A stretch of DNA of 10,339 bases, taken from positions 1 through 10,339 of the forward strand of contig FR890665.1 of the NCBI GenBank assembly GCA_000435075.1, in the 5' to 3' direction. Both the position numbers and the translations under genes were made by a program. Numbering within the stretch: the stretch's first letter is position 1; every line of letters starts with the position of its first letter. Below are positions 1-7,557 of this stretch, piece after piece. The DNA is from Bacteroides sp. CAG:770. GTDB lineage: Bacteria > Bacteroidota > Bacteroidia > Bacteroidales > UBA932. The notes under the pieces were generated by a model. It worked only from the letters and a program-made list of their open reading frames with translations. It was not told the DNA's origin and did not search any database.

Positions 1-51
1 CACCCTTTAGAGTATGTTCGTGCTGGACGAACTAAAAAAGAGGCTGACTAA
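1..51 (+). CDS. possible 3' end of a gene entering from the left
   Basis: Frame 1 is open from the window edge to a TAA at 49-51 and encodes 16 residues, HPLEYVRAGRTKKEAD. The polar, basic composition is compatible with a protein C-terminus, and the stop lies inside the hairpin at 40-67. That is the arrangement expected of a gene converging on acpP and sharing a bidirectional terminator. I do not recognise the protein. Sixteen codons without a stop is weak evidence, and the stretch may be noncoding. Confidence 0.25.
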   Translation, partial: HPLEYVRAGRTKKEAD

Positions 52-67
52 TTTCTTAGTCAGCCTC
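34..67 (-). terminator. intrinsic terminator downstream of acpP
   Basis: A perfect 12-base-pair stem (arms 40-51 and 56-67) closes on a four-base loop. Read on the minus strand it is followed by six T residues (complement of A 34-39), the standard Rho-independent form. It lies 26 bases beyond the acpP stop. On the plus strand the bases after the stem are only moderately T-rich, so it could also stop a converging gene less efficiently. Confidence 0.9.
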
Positions 68-93
68 TAATTATTTGCGCGTTGCAAGTGCTA

Positions 94-342
94 TTATTTG
101 TTAGCTACTTTCTCTTCAACGTACTTTACAGCGTCAGCCACTGTTGCGATCTGGCTAGCGTCCTCATCAGGAATCTTGATACCGAATACTCTTTCGAACT
201 CCATAAGAAGCTCAACTGTGTCAAGAGAATCAGCACCGAGGTCGTTGGTGAAGTTGGCAGTCTCAGTTACTTCTGACTCTTCTGCGCCAAGCTTATCAAC
301 GATGACGTCTTTCACCTGTTTTACGATTTCTTCGTGTGACAT
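94..342 (-). CDS. acpP: acyl carrier protein
   Basis: This small acidic protein of 82 residues carries the growing acyl chain on a 4'-phosphopantetheine arm during fatty acid synthesis in the cytoplasm. The attachment motif GADSLDTVEL is intact, with Ser39 as the modified residue. The helical pattern and length match the family (about 78-82 residues). The start is an ATG followed by SHEEIV, a normal ACP N-terminus. In many Bacteroidota acpP is followed by fabF. Here a strong terminator follows at once, so the gene looks monocistronic. A weak -7-like box (TTACTTTG, 398-405, minus) could be its promoter. Identity is very secure. Confidence 0.97.
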   Translation of the reverse strand: MSHEEIVKQVKDVIVDKLGAEESEVTETANFTNDLGADSLDTVELLMEFERVFGIKIPDEDASQIATVADAVKYVEEKVANK

Positions 343-450
343 AATCGAATAATTTATTAAGTTTATGATTTATAATACACAATTCATGAATATTCCACAA
401 AGTAAATAAAAAAAACCGAAAAAAAGAAATTTTTGCGCCAAAACCGCTAA

Positions 451-1215
451 TCACCGGGACTCACGACTGAGATTAAGCCATATACGTAACCCGTTGAGTG
501 AGTTCAGGAAATAGAATGAATACTTTATTACCATGACCACCGTATAGCTGGTATCCGGCGATGAAGAAGCCTTTCCGGCCCACAGCAGAATCGAGAAGAC
601 ATTGACAAGAATCCAGACAATCCACTGCTCGACGAAGGCCAATGACATCAGCACCTGACCGAGGACATTGAGCACAAATACCAACGCATCGAACAGAATC
701 ATATAGCGGATACCGCGAACGGCCGTTTCAGCCCCGCCAATCGCATTAAGAACGAAATAGGTGACAGCAGTGCCACAAAGGAACAAAACGGTCGTAATCG
801 CCCACAATTTGCCGTTCAGACGACGTGCCTTGACCTTGACCTGGGACCTTGCGCCCCTCTTCCTCCATTGCCACCAGCCCACGAACTGCATCGGCAGGAA
901 ATAAAATGCGTGAAGAGCGAAATTCCCCCACACCGGGTCGCTGCCGGGACGGATGCTGCTGTCGAAAGCCACGTAGGATGCGACAGTCACGTCAATGATA
1001 CCGAACAGGAACGTCCAGATATTGCCGTTTGCGGAAAGCACGGAGTTCATCACCCCTGTCAATGCACCTATACTTGCCAATGCAAGCATGAAATGCCTCG
1101 CTCCAGGCTGCTGAAACTTGTAAACGTTGGTAATGATTACCGCTGCCGTCATACCGATAAGTATGAAGGCATTGAACCAGGCATTGAACCTGTCAATCTT
1201 CTTTTTGTCAGTCAT
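451..1215 (-). CDS. pnuC: PnuC-family nicotinamide riboside/mononucleotide transporter
   Basis: This inner-membrane protein of 254 residues has about seven hydrophobic segments, the first starting near residue 16. Two features point to the PnuC family: the central FVGWWQWRKR stretch (about residues 111-120), and the late segment EQWIVWILVNVFSILLW (about 196-212). Aromatic W-x-x-W clusters of this kind line the substrate path in PnuC. The family moves nicotinamide riboside or a related vitamin by facilitated diffusion, with the cytoplasmic kinase trapping the product. Some relatives (PnuT) take thiamine, and no riboswitch is visible here to decide between them. The ATG overlaps the uvrC stop by eight bases, which suggests translational coupling in one operon. 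No clear terminator follows. Confidence 0.88.
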   Translation of the reverse strand: MTDKKKIDRFNAWFNAFILIGMTAAVIITNVYKFQQPGARHFMLALASIGALTGVMNSVLSANGNIWTFLFGIIDVTVASYVAFDSSIRPGSDPVWGNFALHAFYFLPMQFVGWWQWRKRGARSQVKVKARRLNGKLWAITTVLFLCGTAVTYFVLNAIGGAETAVRGIRYMILFDALVFVLNVLGQVLMSLAFVEQWIVWILVNVFSILLWAGKASSSPDTSYTVVMVIKYSFYFLNSLNGLRIWLNLSRESR

Positions 1216-3004
1216 TAGTATTCAGTTGTTCATGTATTCGTTCCGCGAGCTCCCTCTTTCCAAGGAATCCCGTCAAGTCCTCCACGGAGGCAGCCGCAAT
1301 CCTCGGCACGCTCCCGTAATGTATGAGCAGGCGCTTTTCAGTCTGCTCGCCGACCCCTTTGATTCTTGTCAATGCGGATTCGACCTGGCTCTTGCTGCGC
1401 AGACTTCTGTGGAAAGTGATTCCGAATCTGTGAGCCTCATCCCTTATCTGCTGGAGAACTTTCAATGCCGAAGAGTTCCTGTCAATGAAAAGAGGGTACG
1501 GGTCCCCCACCCTGATAACTTCCTCCAGACGCTTCGCAAGTCCCACCACGGTGAGCCTGTCAGTTATGCCAAGCTCCGCCAGAGCCTGATACGCAAAGTC
1601 AAGCTGCCCCTTGCCGCCGTCAATGACAATCAACTGCGGAAGGTCATCAGGGTCTTCACGCAACATTCTGGAATAGCGCCTGTTGACTACCTCCTTCATG
1701 GAAGCATAATCATTGGCACCGATTACAGTCTTTATCTTGAACTTTCTGTAATCCTTCTTCGAAGGCACTCCGTTGCGGAAAACCACGCAAGAAGCTACCG
1801 GATTGGTACCCTGAATGTTAGAGTTGTCGAAACATTCTATGTGGACCGGCGACTCCTTCATGCCCAAAGCCTTGCGCAACTCTTCTACCACCATCGCACG
1901 GTACTGGTCCGGGTCCGTATGCTCTTTCTGCCGTATAGAATTGAACTGGAACTCCTTGGCGTTCTTTGTGCTCAATTCGAGAATGGCCAGCTTGTCTCCC
2001 TTTGCAGGTATTCTGAAATTGACACCATCCATCTCGACATCAGGCAGGAAAGGCACAATGACCTCGCCGGATATCTTTCCGAACTTGGACTCGATTTCAG
2101 CTACGAATTCGCTCAGGACAGAAGGCGGTTCCTCTTCGATGTTCATCCTGAATCCAAGGTTCAGGGACTGGATAATGGATCCTCCCCTGACACGCATAAA
2201 ATTGCCGAAAGCTTCATTGACATCAATGACAAGAGAGAATACATCTACGTTTGTATCTGAAGCAGAGGTGATTACGGACTTTGAATAATGCTTCTGGAGC
2301 GACTCTACCTTAAGCTTATAGGTCTGCGCCTGTTCGAAATCAAGATTCTCGGCCGCCTCGGTCATCAGATGCTTATAATGCTGTATGATTTCATTGGCAC
2401 CTCCCTTCAGGAGGCTGACAATTTCTTCAATCTCGGCATTATAGTCTTTCATTGATATTTTCCCGACACAACAGCCCGCGCAACGCCCTATGTGGAAGTC
2501 CAGGCAGGGGCGGAATTTTCCGCGCATTATCGCATCGGAGGTGATTTTATGGTTGCAGGAGCGTATCTGATAGTTCTCCGAGAAGAATTCCAGAAGGTTT
2601 CTGGCATGCATGACCGAACTGTACGGCCCGAAATACCTGTTTCCCTTCACAATCCTCCTGGTGAGATAGACTTTCGGGAACTCGTCCCCTGTGACGCATA
2701 TCCACGGATAGGTCTTGGAGTCCTTGAGCAAGATATTGTACTTCGGCTTGTACTGCTTGATGAGATTGTTCTCGAGCAAAAGGGCGTCAGCCTCAGTATC
2801 GACCACGGAATACTGCGCATCCGCTATCTTGGAGACAAGTATCCGCGTCTTGGCATTGAGCCTCTCAGGGGGCACAAAATACTGCGCCACGCGCTTGTGG
2901 AGGTCCTTCGCCTTGCCTACATATATGACAATCCCCTCGGAGTTATAATACCTGTAAACTCCGGGGGAATGTGGAAACAATGCTATTTTTTCCCTTACTG
3001 TCAA
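1208..3004 (-). CDS. uvrC: UvrABC excinuclease subunit C
   Basis: UvrC makes both incisions around bulky DNA lesions after UvrA/UvrB damage recognition, in the cytoplasm. At 598 residues it has the full domain set. The GIY-YIG nuclease is N-terminal (GVY at 15-17, YVG at 28-30, KAKDLHKR). A cysteine-rich stretch follows (CLDFHIGRCAGCC), then a UVR-like segment near 200-225. The RNase H-like nuclease contains HIECFDNSNIQG and VIDGGKGQLDF. The C-terminal helix-hairpin-helix motif includes IKGVGEQTEKRLL. Nothing is missing. The start appears to be TTG (minus 3004-3002), because the frame upstream has no ATG before it enters the neighbouring gene. It sits 14 bases after the lipoprotein gene and overlaps pnuC downstream, so the three are probably co-transcribed. 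Confidence 0.96.
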   Translation of the reverse strand: MTVREKIALFPHSPGVYRYYNSEGIVIYVGKAKDLHKRVAQYFVPPERLNAKTRILVSKIADAQYSVVDTEADALLLENNLIKQYKPKYNILLKDSKTYPWICVTGDEFPKVYLTRRIVKGNRYFGPYSSVMHARNLLEFFSENYQIRSCNHKITSDAIMRGKFRPCLDFHIGRCAGCCVGKISMKDYNAEIEEIVSLLKGGANEIIQHYKHLMTEAAENLDFEQAQTYKLKVESLQKHYSKSVITSASDTNVDVFSLVIDVNEAFGNFMRVRGGSIIQSLNLGFRMNIEEEPPSVLSEFVAEIESKFGKISGEVIVPFLPDVEMDGVNFRIPAKGDKLAILELSTKNAKEFQFNSIRQKEHTDPDQYRAMVVEELRKALGMKESPVHIECFDNSNIQGTNPVASCVVFRNGVPSKKDYRKFKIKTVIGANDYASMKEVVNRRYSRMLREDPDDLPQLIVIDGGKGQLDFAYQALAELGITDRLTVVGLAKRLEEVIRVGDPYPLFIDRNSSALKVLQQIRDEAHRFGITFHRSLRSKSQVESALTRIKGVGEQTEKRLLIHYGSVPRIAAASVEDLTGFLGKRELAERIHEQLNTND

Positions 3005-3018
3005 TGTCTGAGCAGAGC

Positions 3019-4104
3019 CTATTTTACATACTTGGAGACCTCTTCCTCGATTGACTCGCCATAGAGACCTCTCTTGATGATAGTTCCGTCAGGGCCGAAG
3101 AGAATGATGTGAGGAATACCCATGATACCGTAAATATCCGTAGGGACGTTCTTCGCATCTACAATCTGATTCCAGTTCACACCATAAGCCTTAGCCGTAT
3201 CGAGGCTCTCCTTTGCAGTTTTCTCCCAAACGGCCACGCTGAGCACGTCGAAATCTTTTCCGTGATACTTGTCATAGACAGCCTTCACGTTAGGAATCTC
3301 ATGCTTGCAAGGACGGCACCATGAAGCCCAGAAGTCAACGAGAACATATTTGCCGTTGCCTACATAGTCAGAAAGCTTGGCTTCCTTACCGTCCGGCTGC
3401 ATTACAGAGAAGTCTGTAAACTTCATTCCCTCAGCAGTATTCTTTCTTGCGGTAACGCCGCCGAGCATAGCCTTTGCTACATCGTTCTTCTCTACGACAT
3501 TTGAATCGATAGAAGTGAGAACTGCCTCAAGTGTATCGTCAGACATCTCGCTATACACGTTCTGGAGAGCGTACAATGAAAGGATGTTGTCCTTATTGGC
3601 GTCAATGACATCGTTGTTGAGCTTCTTGAATTTTCCGAAGAAGGTATTGTAGAACTCTTCCTGAAGGCTGTCGATCTGGTCTGCAGAAAGGCCGGTACTG
3701 TCAGCGATTGCCGCCATACCTGTCCTGTACTCAGCCACCATCGCCTGAGCCTCAGAGTCGAACGAATTCAGTTTCTCTGTCAATGATACTGCAGGCTTCG
3801 CCGATTTGATTTCCAGAGCGCCGTCAGCGAGTGACACTGTCAATGCTGTTCCGTCTGAAATGAACGATCCGCGTGCGTGTCCTGCCATAATATGGCCAAG
3901 AGAAGCTTTCTCAACAGGGATTTCAATCTTGAAAGCCGCATTTTTCAATGCTACCGTAGTGTCAATGACATCAGGGATGACAATGCTGATCTCCTCCGGA
4001 ACGTCTGCACCTGAGAACTTTCCCTGAAGAGTAGTTTTGTCAGAAACTGATGTGCAGGCTACCGCCGCTACGGCCATCAGCGAGCCGATAAGATATTTCT
4101 TCAT
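3019..4104 (-). CDS. TlpA/ResA-like thioredoxin-fold lipoprotein with DUF4369-like N-terminal region
   Basis: The protein has 361 residues. A lipoprotein signal peptide ends in AAVAC with Cys17 as the likely lipidated residue, so it should be anchored in the periplasm or at the outer membrane. Residues about 25-100 form a beta-rich region like the DUF4369 domain found ahead of many Bacteroidota thioredoxin lipoproteins. Residues about 110-225 are helical. Residues about 226-361 are a thioredoxin fold of the AhpC/TSA-TlpA type, with the redox motif WCRPC at 262-266 and the cis-proline in GIPHIILFGPDG (Pro331). It probably reduces or exchanges disulfides in exported proteins, but the partner is unknown. 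It is first in the apparent operon with uvrC and pnuC, and no functional link to DNA repair is evident. Confidence 0.9.
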   Translation of the reverse strand: MKKYLIGSLMAVAAVACTSVSDKTTLQGKFSGADVPEEISIVIPDVIDTTVALKNAAFKIEIPVEKASLGHIMAGHARGSFISDGTALTVSLADGALEIKSAKPAVSLTEKLNSFDSEAQAMVAEYRTGMAAIADSTGLSADQIDSLQEEFYNTFFGKFKKLNNDVIDANKDNILSLYALQNVYSEMSDDTLEAVLTSIDSNVVEKNDVAKAMLGGVTARKNTAEGMKFTDFSVMQPDGKEAKLSDYVGNGKYVLVDFWASWCRPCKHEIPNVKAVYDKYHGKDFDVLSVAVWEKTAKESLDTAKAYGVNWNQIVDAKNVPTDIYGIMGIPHIILFGPDGTIIKRGLYGESIEEEVSKYVK

Positions 4105-4145
4105 AACAATAATAATTTATCTGTATTACATTCCGCTACGGCAGT

Positions 4146-4184
4146 ATTCACGCCCCACGGCTTCAAGCCGTAAAAGTAGTGAAT
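4146..4184. repeat. nested inverted repeat over the lipoprotein operon promoter
   Basis: A tight 15-base palindrome (4157-4171, ACGGCTT-C-AAGCCGT) is nested inside a second pair of arms, ATTCAC (4146-4151) and GTGAAT (4179-4184). A GCCCC run separates the left arm from the core. The form recalls the terminal hairpins of IS200/IS605-type elements and of REP sequences. No transposase is present and I see no second copy in the window. Confidence 0.6.
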
Positions 4185-4202
4185 AATTCCGTGATTAGCA
4201 AA
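4171..4202 (-). promoter_or_regulatory. candidate Bacteroidales promoter for the lipoprotein-uvrC-pnuC operon
   Basis: On the minus strand TTTG (4202-4199) is followed after 20 bases by TACTTTTA (4178-4171). This matches the Bacteroidales -33 TTTG and -7 TAnnTTTG pattern except for the last base. The predicted start of transcription falls about 60 bases ahead of the ATG, inside the palindrome at 4157-4171. Confidence 0.5.
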
Positions 4203-4230
4203 GACCTGACCTCCGGAGAATCCGTTAAGT

Positions 4231-4262
4231 AAAAAATCCCGGCAGGAAAACCTGTCGGGATT
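4231..4262 (-). terminator. intrinsic terminator closing the ribosomal protein block
   Basis: Arms 4235-4246 and 4251-4262 pair over 12 positions with one mismatch around a TTTT loop. On the minus strand the hairpin runs into six T residues (complement of A 4231-4236). It starts 22 bases after the rpsC stop. It therefore ends the ribosomal transcript at rpsC, where most genomes continue into rplP. Confidence 0.9.
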
Positions 4263-4284
4263 AATATCTGGTACAAGACAAAAA

Positions 4285-5043
4285 CTAGTTCTTGTTCTCT
4301 TTCTTGTCGCCACGACCTCTTCCGCCACGACGAGGACCACGGTCACCACGAGACTGACGTCCCAGTCCCTGACCCTGAGCCTGTGCTGAAGCAAGGCCTG
4401 CGTTAGGTGAAAGATCCTTCTTGCCGTAAACTTCACCATTGCAGATCCAAACCTTGATACCGAGGGCACCAACTTTGGTATTTGCTACAGCGAGAGCGTA
4501 GTCGATATCAGCACGGAATGTATGGAGAGGAGTACGTCCTTCCTTGAACATTTCGCTTCTTGCCATCTCAGCGCCGCCAACACGACCGCTGATCTGAACC
4601 TTGATACCCTCTGCGCCTACACGCATAGCAGAACTAACAGCCATCTTGATAGCTCTTCTGTATGAAACACGTCCCTCGATCTGACGGGCGATGCTGTCTG
4701 CTACGATGTTAGCGTCAACCTCTGGTCTTCTGACCTCGAAGATGTTGATCTGAACCTCTTTGTTTGTAACCTTCTTGAGTTCTTCCTTGAGTTTGTCAAC
4801 AGCGCTTCCACCCTTACCGATGATGACACCAGGTCTAGCGGCCTGAATAGTCACAGTGATAAGCTTGAGAGTTCTCTCGATGACAATCTTGGAGATGCTT
4901 GCAGTTGCAAGACGGTTTACGAGATATTTACGGATTTTGTAATCTTCCGCGATTTTCTCAGCGTAATTACCACCACACCAGTTAGAGACCCAACCACGGG
5001 TGATACCGATTCTGTTGCTGATAGGATTAGTTTTCTGTCCCAT
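4285..5043 (-). CDS. rpsC: 30S ribosomal protein S3
   Basis: S3 sits at the mRNA entry side of the small subunit head and helps unwind mRNA. The 252-residue protein begins MGQKTNPISNRIGITRGW. It has a KH domain with VIIGKGGSAVDKLKEEL (about residues 74-90), and the S3 C-terminal domain with GRVGGAEMARSEMFKEGR (about 153-170). The last 35 or so residues are a low-complexity tail rich in Gly, Gln and Arg (GRQSRGDRGPRRGGRGRG), of the kind that extends S3 in many Bacteroidota. The ATG lies two bases after the rplV stop. It is the last gene of the block. rplP would normally follow, but a terminator does. Confidence 0.98.
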   Translation of the reverse strand: MGQKTNPISNRIGITRGWVSNWCGGNYAEKIAEDYKIRKYLVNRLATASISKIVIERTLKLITVTIQAARPGVIIGKGGSAVDKLKEELKKVTNKEVQINIFEVRRPEVDANIVADSIARQIEGRVSYRRAIKMAVSSAMRVGAEGIKVQISGRVGGAEMARSEMFKEGRTPLHTFRADIDYALAVANTKVGALGIKVWICNGEVYGKKDLSPNAGLASAQAQGQGLGRQSRGDRGPRRGGRGRGDKKENKN

Positions 5044-5045
5044 AA

Positions 5046-5471
5046 TTATTTATTCTCCTCCACTGTTGCTGGTTTCTTAACATCAAGGATAATAGTAACG
5101 TGGTTTGAACGCTTGCGGATTCTGCCGGCTCTACCCTGTGGGCAAGGACGGATTCTCTTAAGTGTTCTGCCCTCATCGACCATGATGGTCTTAACGATGA
5201 CATTACCGTTATCCAGTTCACTTGTTTTATCCTGATTTTTGGCCTCCCAGTTAGCGATAGCACTGCGGAGAAGAGTCTCAAGCACTTTAGAAGGAGCTTT
5301 CTTGGAGAACTTGAGAAGATCAAGCGCATGGTTGACTTCAACACCTCTTACAGTGTCGGCAACGAGACGCATCTTGCGAGGAGAAGAAGGAACGTTCTTA
5401 ACCTTCGCAATCGCTGTCTGCCGCTTAATCTCTTTCAGTCTTTCGGCCATTTCTCTTTTTCTTTTTCCCAT
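5046..5471 (-). CDS. rplV: 50S ribosomal protein L22
   Basis: L22 binds 23S rRNA, and its long beta-hairpin lines the peptide exit tunnel. The 141-residue protein has the expected core: NVPSSPRKMRLVADTVRG near the N-terminus, ALDLLKFSKKAPSKVLETLL in the middle, and the hairpin tip region RIRPCPQGRAGRIRKRSNHV (about residues 107-126). It carries a basic N-terminal extension (MGKRKREMAERLKEIKR) ahead of the usual start. A start a few codons downstream, at the Met in REMAERL, is also possible. The gene lies 23 bases after rpsS and two bases before rpsC. Confidence 0.97.
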   Translation of the reverse strand: MGKRKREMAERLKEIKRQTAIAKVKNVPSSPRKMRLVADTVRGVEVNHALDLLKFSKKAPSKVLETLLRSAIANWEAKNQDKTSELDNGNVIVKTIMVDEGRTLKRIRPCPQGRAGRIRKRSNHVTIILDVKKPATVEENK

Positions 5472-5494
5472 AATTTCTGATCAATTAAGCGATT

Positions 5495-5767
5495 TTACTT
5501 CTTGTTGTTACCTGCATGGCCTCTGAAAGTCCTAGTAGGTGCGAACTCTCCAAGTTTGTGGCCAACCATATTCTCAGTTACATATACAGGAATGAACTTG
5601 TTCCCGTTATGAACCGCGATAGTATGACCAACGAAGTCAGGAGAGATCATGCTTGCGCGTGACCAGGTCTTCACGACCTCTTTCTTCTTGCCACCTTCAT
5701 TCATGGCAAGAATTCTTTTTTCCAGAGCTTCCTGGATATATGGACCTTTTCTTAATGAACGACTCAT
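5495..5767 (-). CDS. rpsS: 30S ribosomal protein S19
   Basis: S19 works with S13 in the head of the small subunit near the A-site tRNA and inter-subunit bridges. The 90-residue protein has the family signature throughout: MSRSLRKGPYI at the start, VVKTWSRASMISPDFVGHTI, and HNGNKFIPVYVTENMVGHKLGEF. It ends with the typical TRTFRGHAG. The length is normal (about 88-93 residues). It sits 22 bases after rplB and 23 bases before rplV. Confidence 0.98.
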   Translation of the reverse strand: MSRSLRKGPYIQEALEKRILAMNEGGKKKEVVKTWSRASMISPDFVGHTIAVHNGNKFIPVYVTENMVGHKLGEFAPTRTFRGHAGNNKK

Positions 5768-5789
5768 AATCTCTTAAGTTTAATTCCTG

Positions 5790-6614
5790 TTATTTCTTTC
5801 TTCTTTCAATGATGAACTTGTTTGAAGTAGCCTTAGGATTACGTGTCTTGTAGCCCTTTGCAGGAAGTCCCTTACGAGACCTTGGATGTCCACCGGAAGC
5901 ACGACCTTCACCACCACCCATAGGGTGATCTACCGGGTTCATAACGACACCACGGTTACGAGGACGTCTGCCGAGCCATCTGCTGCGACCTGCCTTTCCA
6001 TAAGACTCCAGATTGTGTTCTGGGTTCGATACTACACCGACAGTAGCACGGCAGGTTACGAGAACCATTCTTGTCTCACCTGAAGGCAGGCGGAGGACAA
6101 CATGATTCCCCTCACGAGCAGCAAGCTGAGCATAAGTACCAGCAGAACGTGCCATAGCACCACCCTGTCCAGGACGAAGCTCGATGTTGTGTACGAGAGT
6201 ACCGACTGGAATTTCCCCAAGAGGAAGAGTATTTCCAAGCTCAGGAGCAACGCCTGAACCTGATTCAACGATCTGACCAACCTTCAGTCCGTTAGGTGCG
6301 ATGATATATCTCTTCTCACCATCCTCGTACTGAACGAGCGCGATACGTGCGCTACGGTTTGGATCATATTCTATAGTAAGAACTGTTGCCTTGCATGCAT
6401 CCTTAGCACGATGGAAGTCGATAACACGATACATTTTCTTGTGACCGCCACCGATGTAGCGCATTGTCATCTGACCTGTATTGTTACGACCGCCTGTACG
6501 CTTAAGAGGTTCAAGCAATGATTTCTGCGGCTTCTTGGCGGTGATATCGTCAAAAGCGCTGATTACCTTGTTCCTTTGACCAGGAGTAACCGGTTTAAAT
6601 TTTCTTGTTGCCAT
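5790..6614 (-). CDS. rplB: 50S ribosomal protein L2
   Basis: L2 is one of the proteins closest to the peptidyl transferase centre and is needed for subunit association. The 274-residue protein shows the N-terminal RNA-binding domain (MRYIGGGHKKMYRVIDF, about residues 50-66). The SH3-like barrel region contains RPGQGGAMARSAGTYAQLAA. The C-terminal NPVDHPMGGGEGRASGGHP segment includes the highly conserved histidine of the DHPMGG motif. The length is normal. It lies 11 bases after rplW and 22 bases before rpsS. Confidence 0.98.
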   Translation of the reverse strand: MATRKFKPVTPGQRNKVISAFDDITAKKPQKSLLEPLKRTGGRNNTGQMTMRYIGGGHKKMYRVIDFHRAKDACKATVLTIEYDPNRSARIALVQYEDGEKRYIIAPNGLKVGQIVESGSGVAPELGNTLPLGEIPVGTLVHNIELRPGQGGAMARSAGTYAQLAAREGNHVVLRLPSGETRMVLVTCRATVGVVSNPEHNLESYGKAGRSRWLGRRPRNRGVVMNPVDHPMGGGEGRASGGHPRSRKGLPAKGYKTRNPKATSNKFIIERRKK

Positions 6615-6625
6615 TGCCTTATCCC

Positions 6626-6913
6626 TTAAATATTACTATAGAAATCAATCTTGTCTTCACCGGCGAGAGTAACGTATGCCTTCTTGAAGTGATTCATACG
6701 GCCTCTGAGCACGGTCTTTGCATAACGGGACTTTCTTTTCCCGTGGTAGTTCAATGTATTTACTGATGCAACAGATACATTATACATCTGCTCTACGGCA
6801 GCTTTGATCTGGATCTTGTTGGCATCACGAGCTACAATGAATCCGTAACGGTTCAACTTTTCGCCCTGAGCCGTCAATTTTTCTGTTACTATTGGCTTAA
6901 TGATAATTCCCAT
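6626..6913 (-). CDS. rplW: 50S ribosomal protein L23
   Basis: L23 lies at the tunnel exit and is the docking site for trigger factor and the signal recognition particle. The 95-residue protein begins MGIIIKPIVTEKLT and contains the standard YGFIVARDANKIQIKAAVEQ segment. Next comes VASVNTLNYHGKRKSRY, the loop that touches 23S rRNA. The length and motifs are normal for the family. It is 12 bases downstream of rplD and 11 upstream of rplB. Confidence 0.97.
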   Translation of the reverse strand: MGIIIKPIVTEKLTAQGEKLNRYGFIVARDANKIQIKAAVEQMYNVSVASVNTLNYHGKRKSRYAKTVLRGRMNHFKKAYVTLAGEDKIDFYSNI

Positions 6914-6925
6914 CTCTCAATCTTT

Positions 6926-7555
6926 TTAGCGTGCTACTCTAGAGGCGAGGATATCCTGAACACCGTCAACGAGAACCATTGAATGTGCGTTCATGATAGT
7001 GTAAGTGTTAATCTCGTTTACAGAGATAACCTTTACCTGCTCAAGGTTGCGTGATGAAAGGTAAATGTTGGCAGAATTCTCAGGAAGAACAAAGAGAACT
7101 TTTCTGTCTCCAGCCTTGATAGCTGAGAGAATGTTGAGGAACTCTTTTGTCTTAGGAGCTTCCATTGCGAAAGGCTCGACGAGGACGATCTTGTTCTCCT
7201 GTGCCTTGTATGAAAGTGCAGAAACTCTCGCGAGCTGCTTAACTTTCTTGTTCAACTTCATGTCATAGCAACGTGGCTTAGGACCGTGTGCACGACCACC
7301 GCCTACGTAGATGTTTGACTTCAATGAACCATGACGAGCTCCACCGCCACCTTTCTGACGGCCCTGTTTCTTGGTACTGTATGAGACTTCGCTTCTGTCC
7401 TTTGTTCTCGCAGTTCCCTGACGCTGGTGAGCGAGGTACTGGATAACATCGAGGTAGATAGCGTGATCATTCGGAGTCACACCGAATACTTTCTCATCAA
7501 GGACGACCTTCTTTCCGGACTCTGATCCGTCAATCTTCAAAACTGACAATTCCAT
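6926..7555 (-). CDS. rplD: 50S ribosomal protein L4
   Basis: L4 reaches into the exit tunnel with an extended loop and binds 23S rRNA. The 209-residue protein shows the loop signature, with RQGTARTKDRSEVSYSTKK (about residues 45-63) followed by GRQKGGGGARHGSLKS and GGGRAHGPKPR. A globular C-terminal domain ends in DGVQDILASRVAR. In Escherichia coli L4 also represses the S10 operon through its leader. Nothing in the leader here shows that this applies. The start lies two bases after the rplC stop. Confidence 0.97.
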   Translation of the reverse strand: MELSVLKIDGSESGKKVVLDEKVFGVTPNDHAIYLDVIQYLAHQRQGTARTKDRSEVSYSTKKQGRQKGGGGARHGSLKSNIYVGGGRAHGPKPRCYDMKLNKKVKQLARVSALSYKAQENKIVLVEPFAMEAPKTKEFLNILSAIKAGDRKVLFVLPENSANIYLSSRNLEQVKVISVNEINTYTIMNAHSMVLVDGVQDILASRVAR

Positions 7556-7557
7556 AA

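Noticed and set aside
406..450. Terminator for pnuC
   Set aside because: There are T-rich runs on the minus strand, but I could find no stable GC-containing hairpin before them.
1127..2260. Long plus-strand open frame of 377 codons opposite uvrC and pnuC
   Set aside because: It runs antisense to two secure genes, has no recognisable domain and is explained by the codon use of uvrC on the other strand.
2492..3064. Plus-strand open frame of 190 codons opposite the uvrC 5' half
   Set aside because: It mirrors the GIY-YIG region of uvrC in the opposite strand and shows no protein family features.
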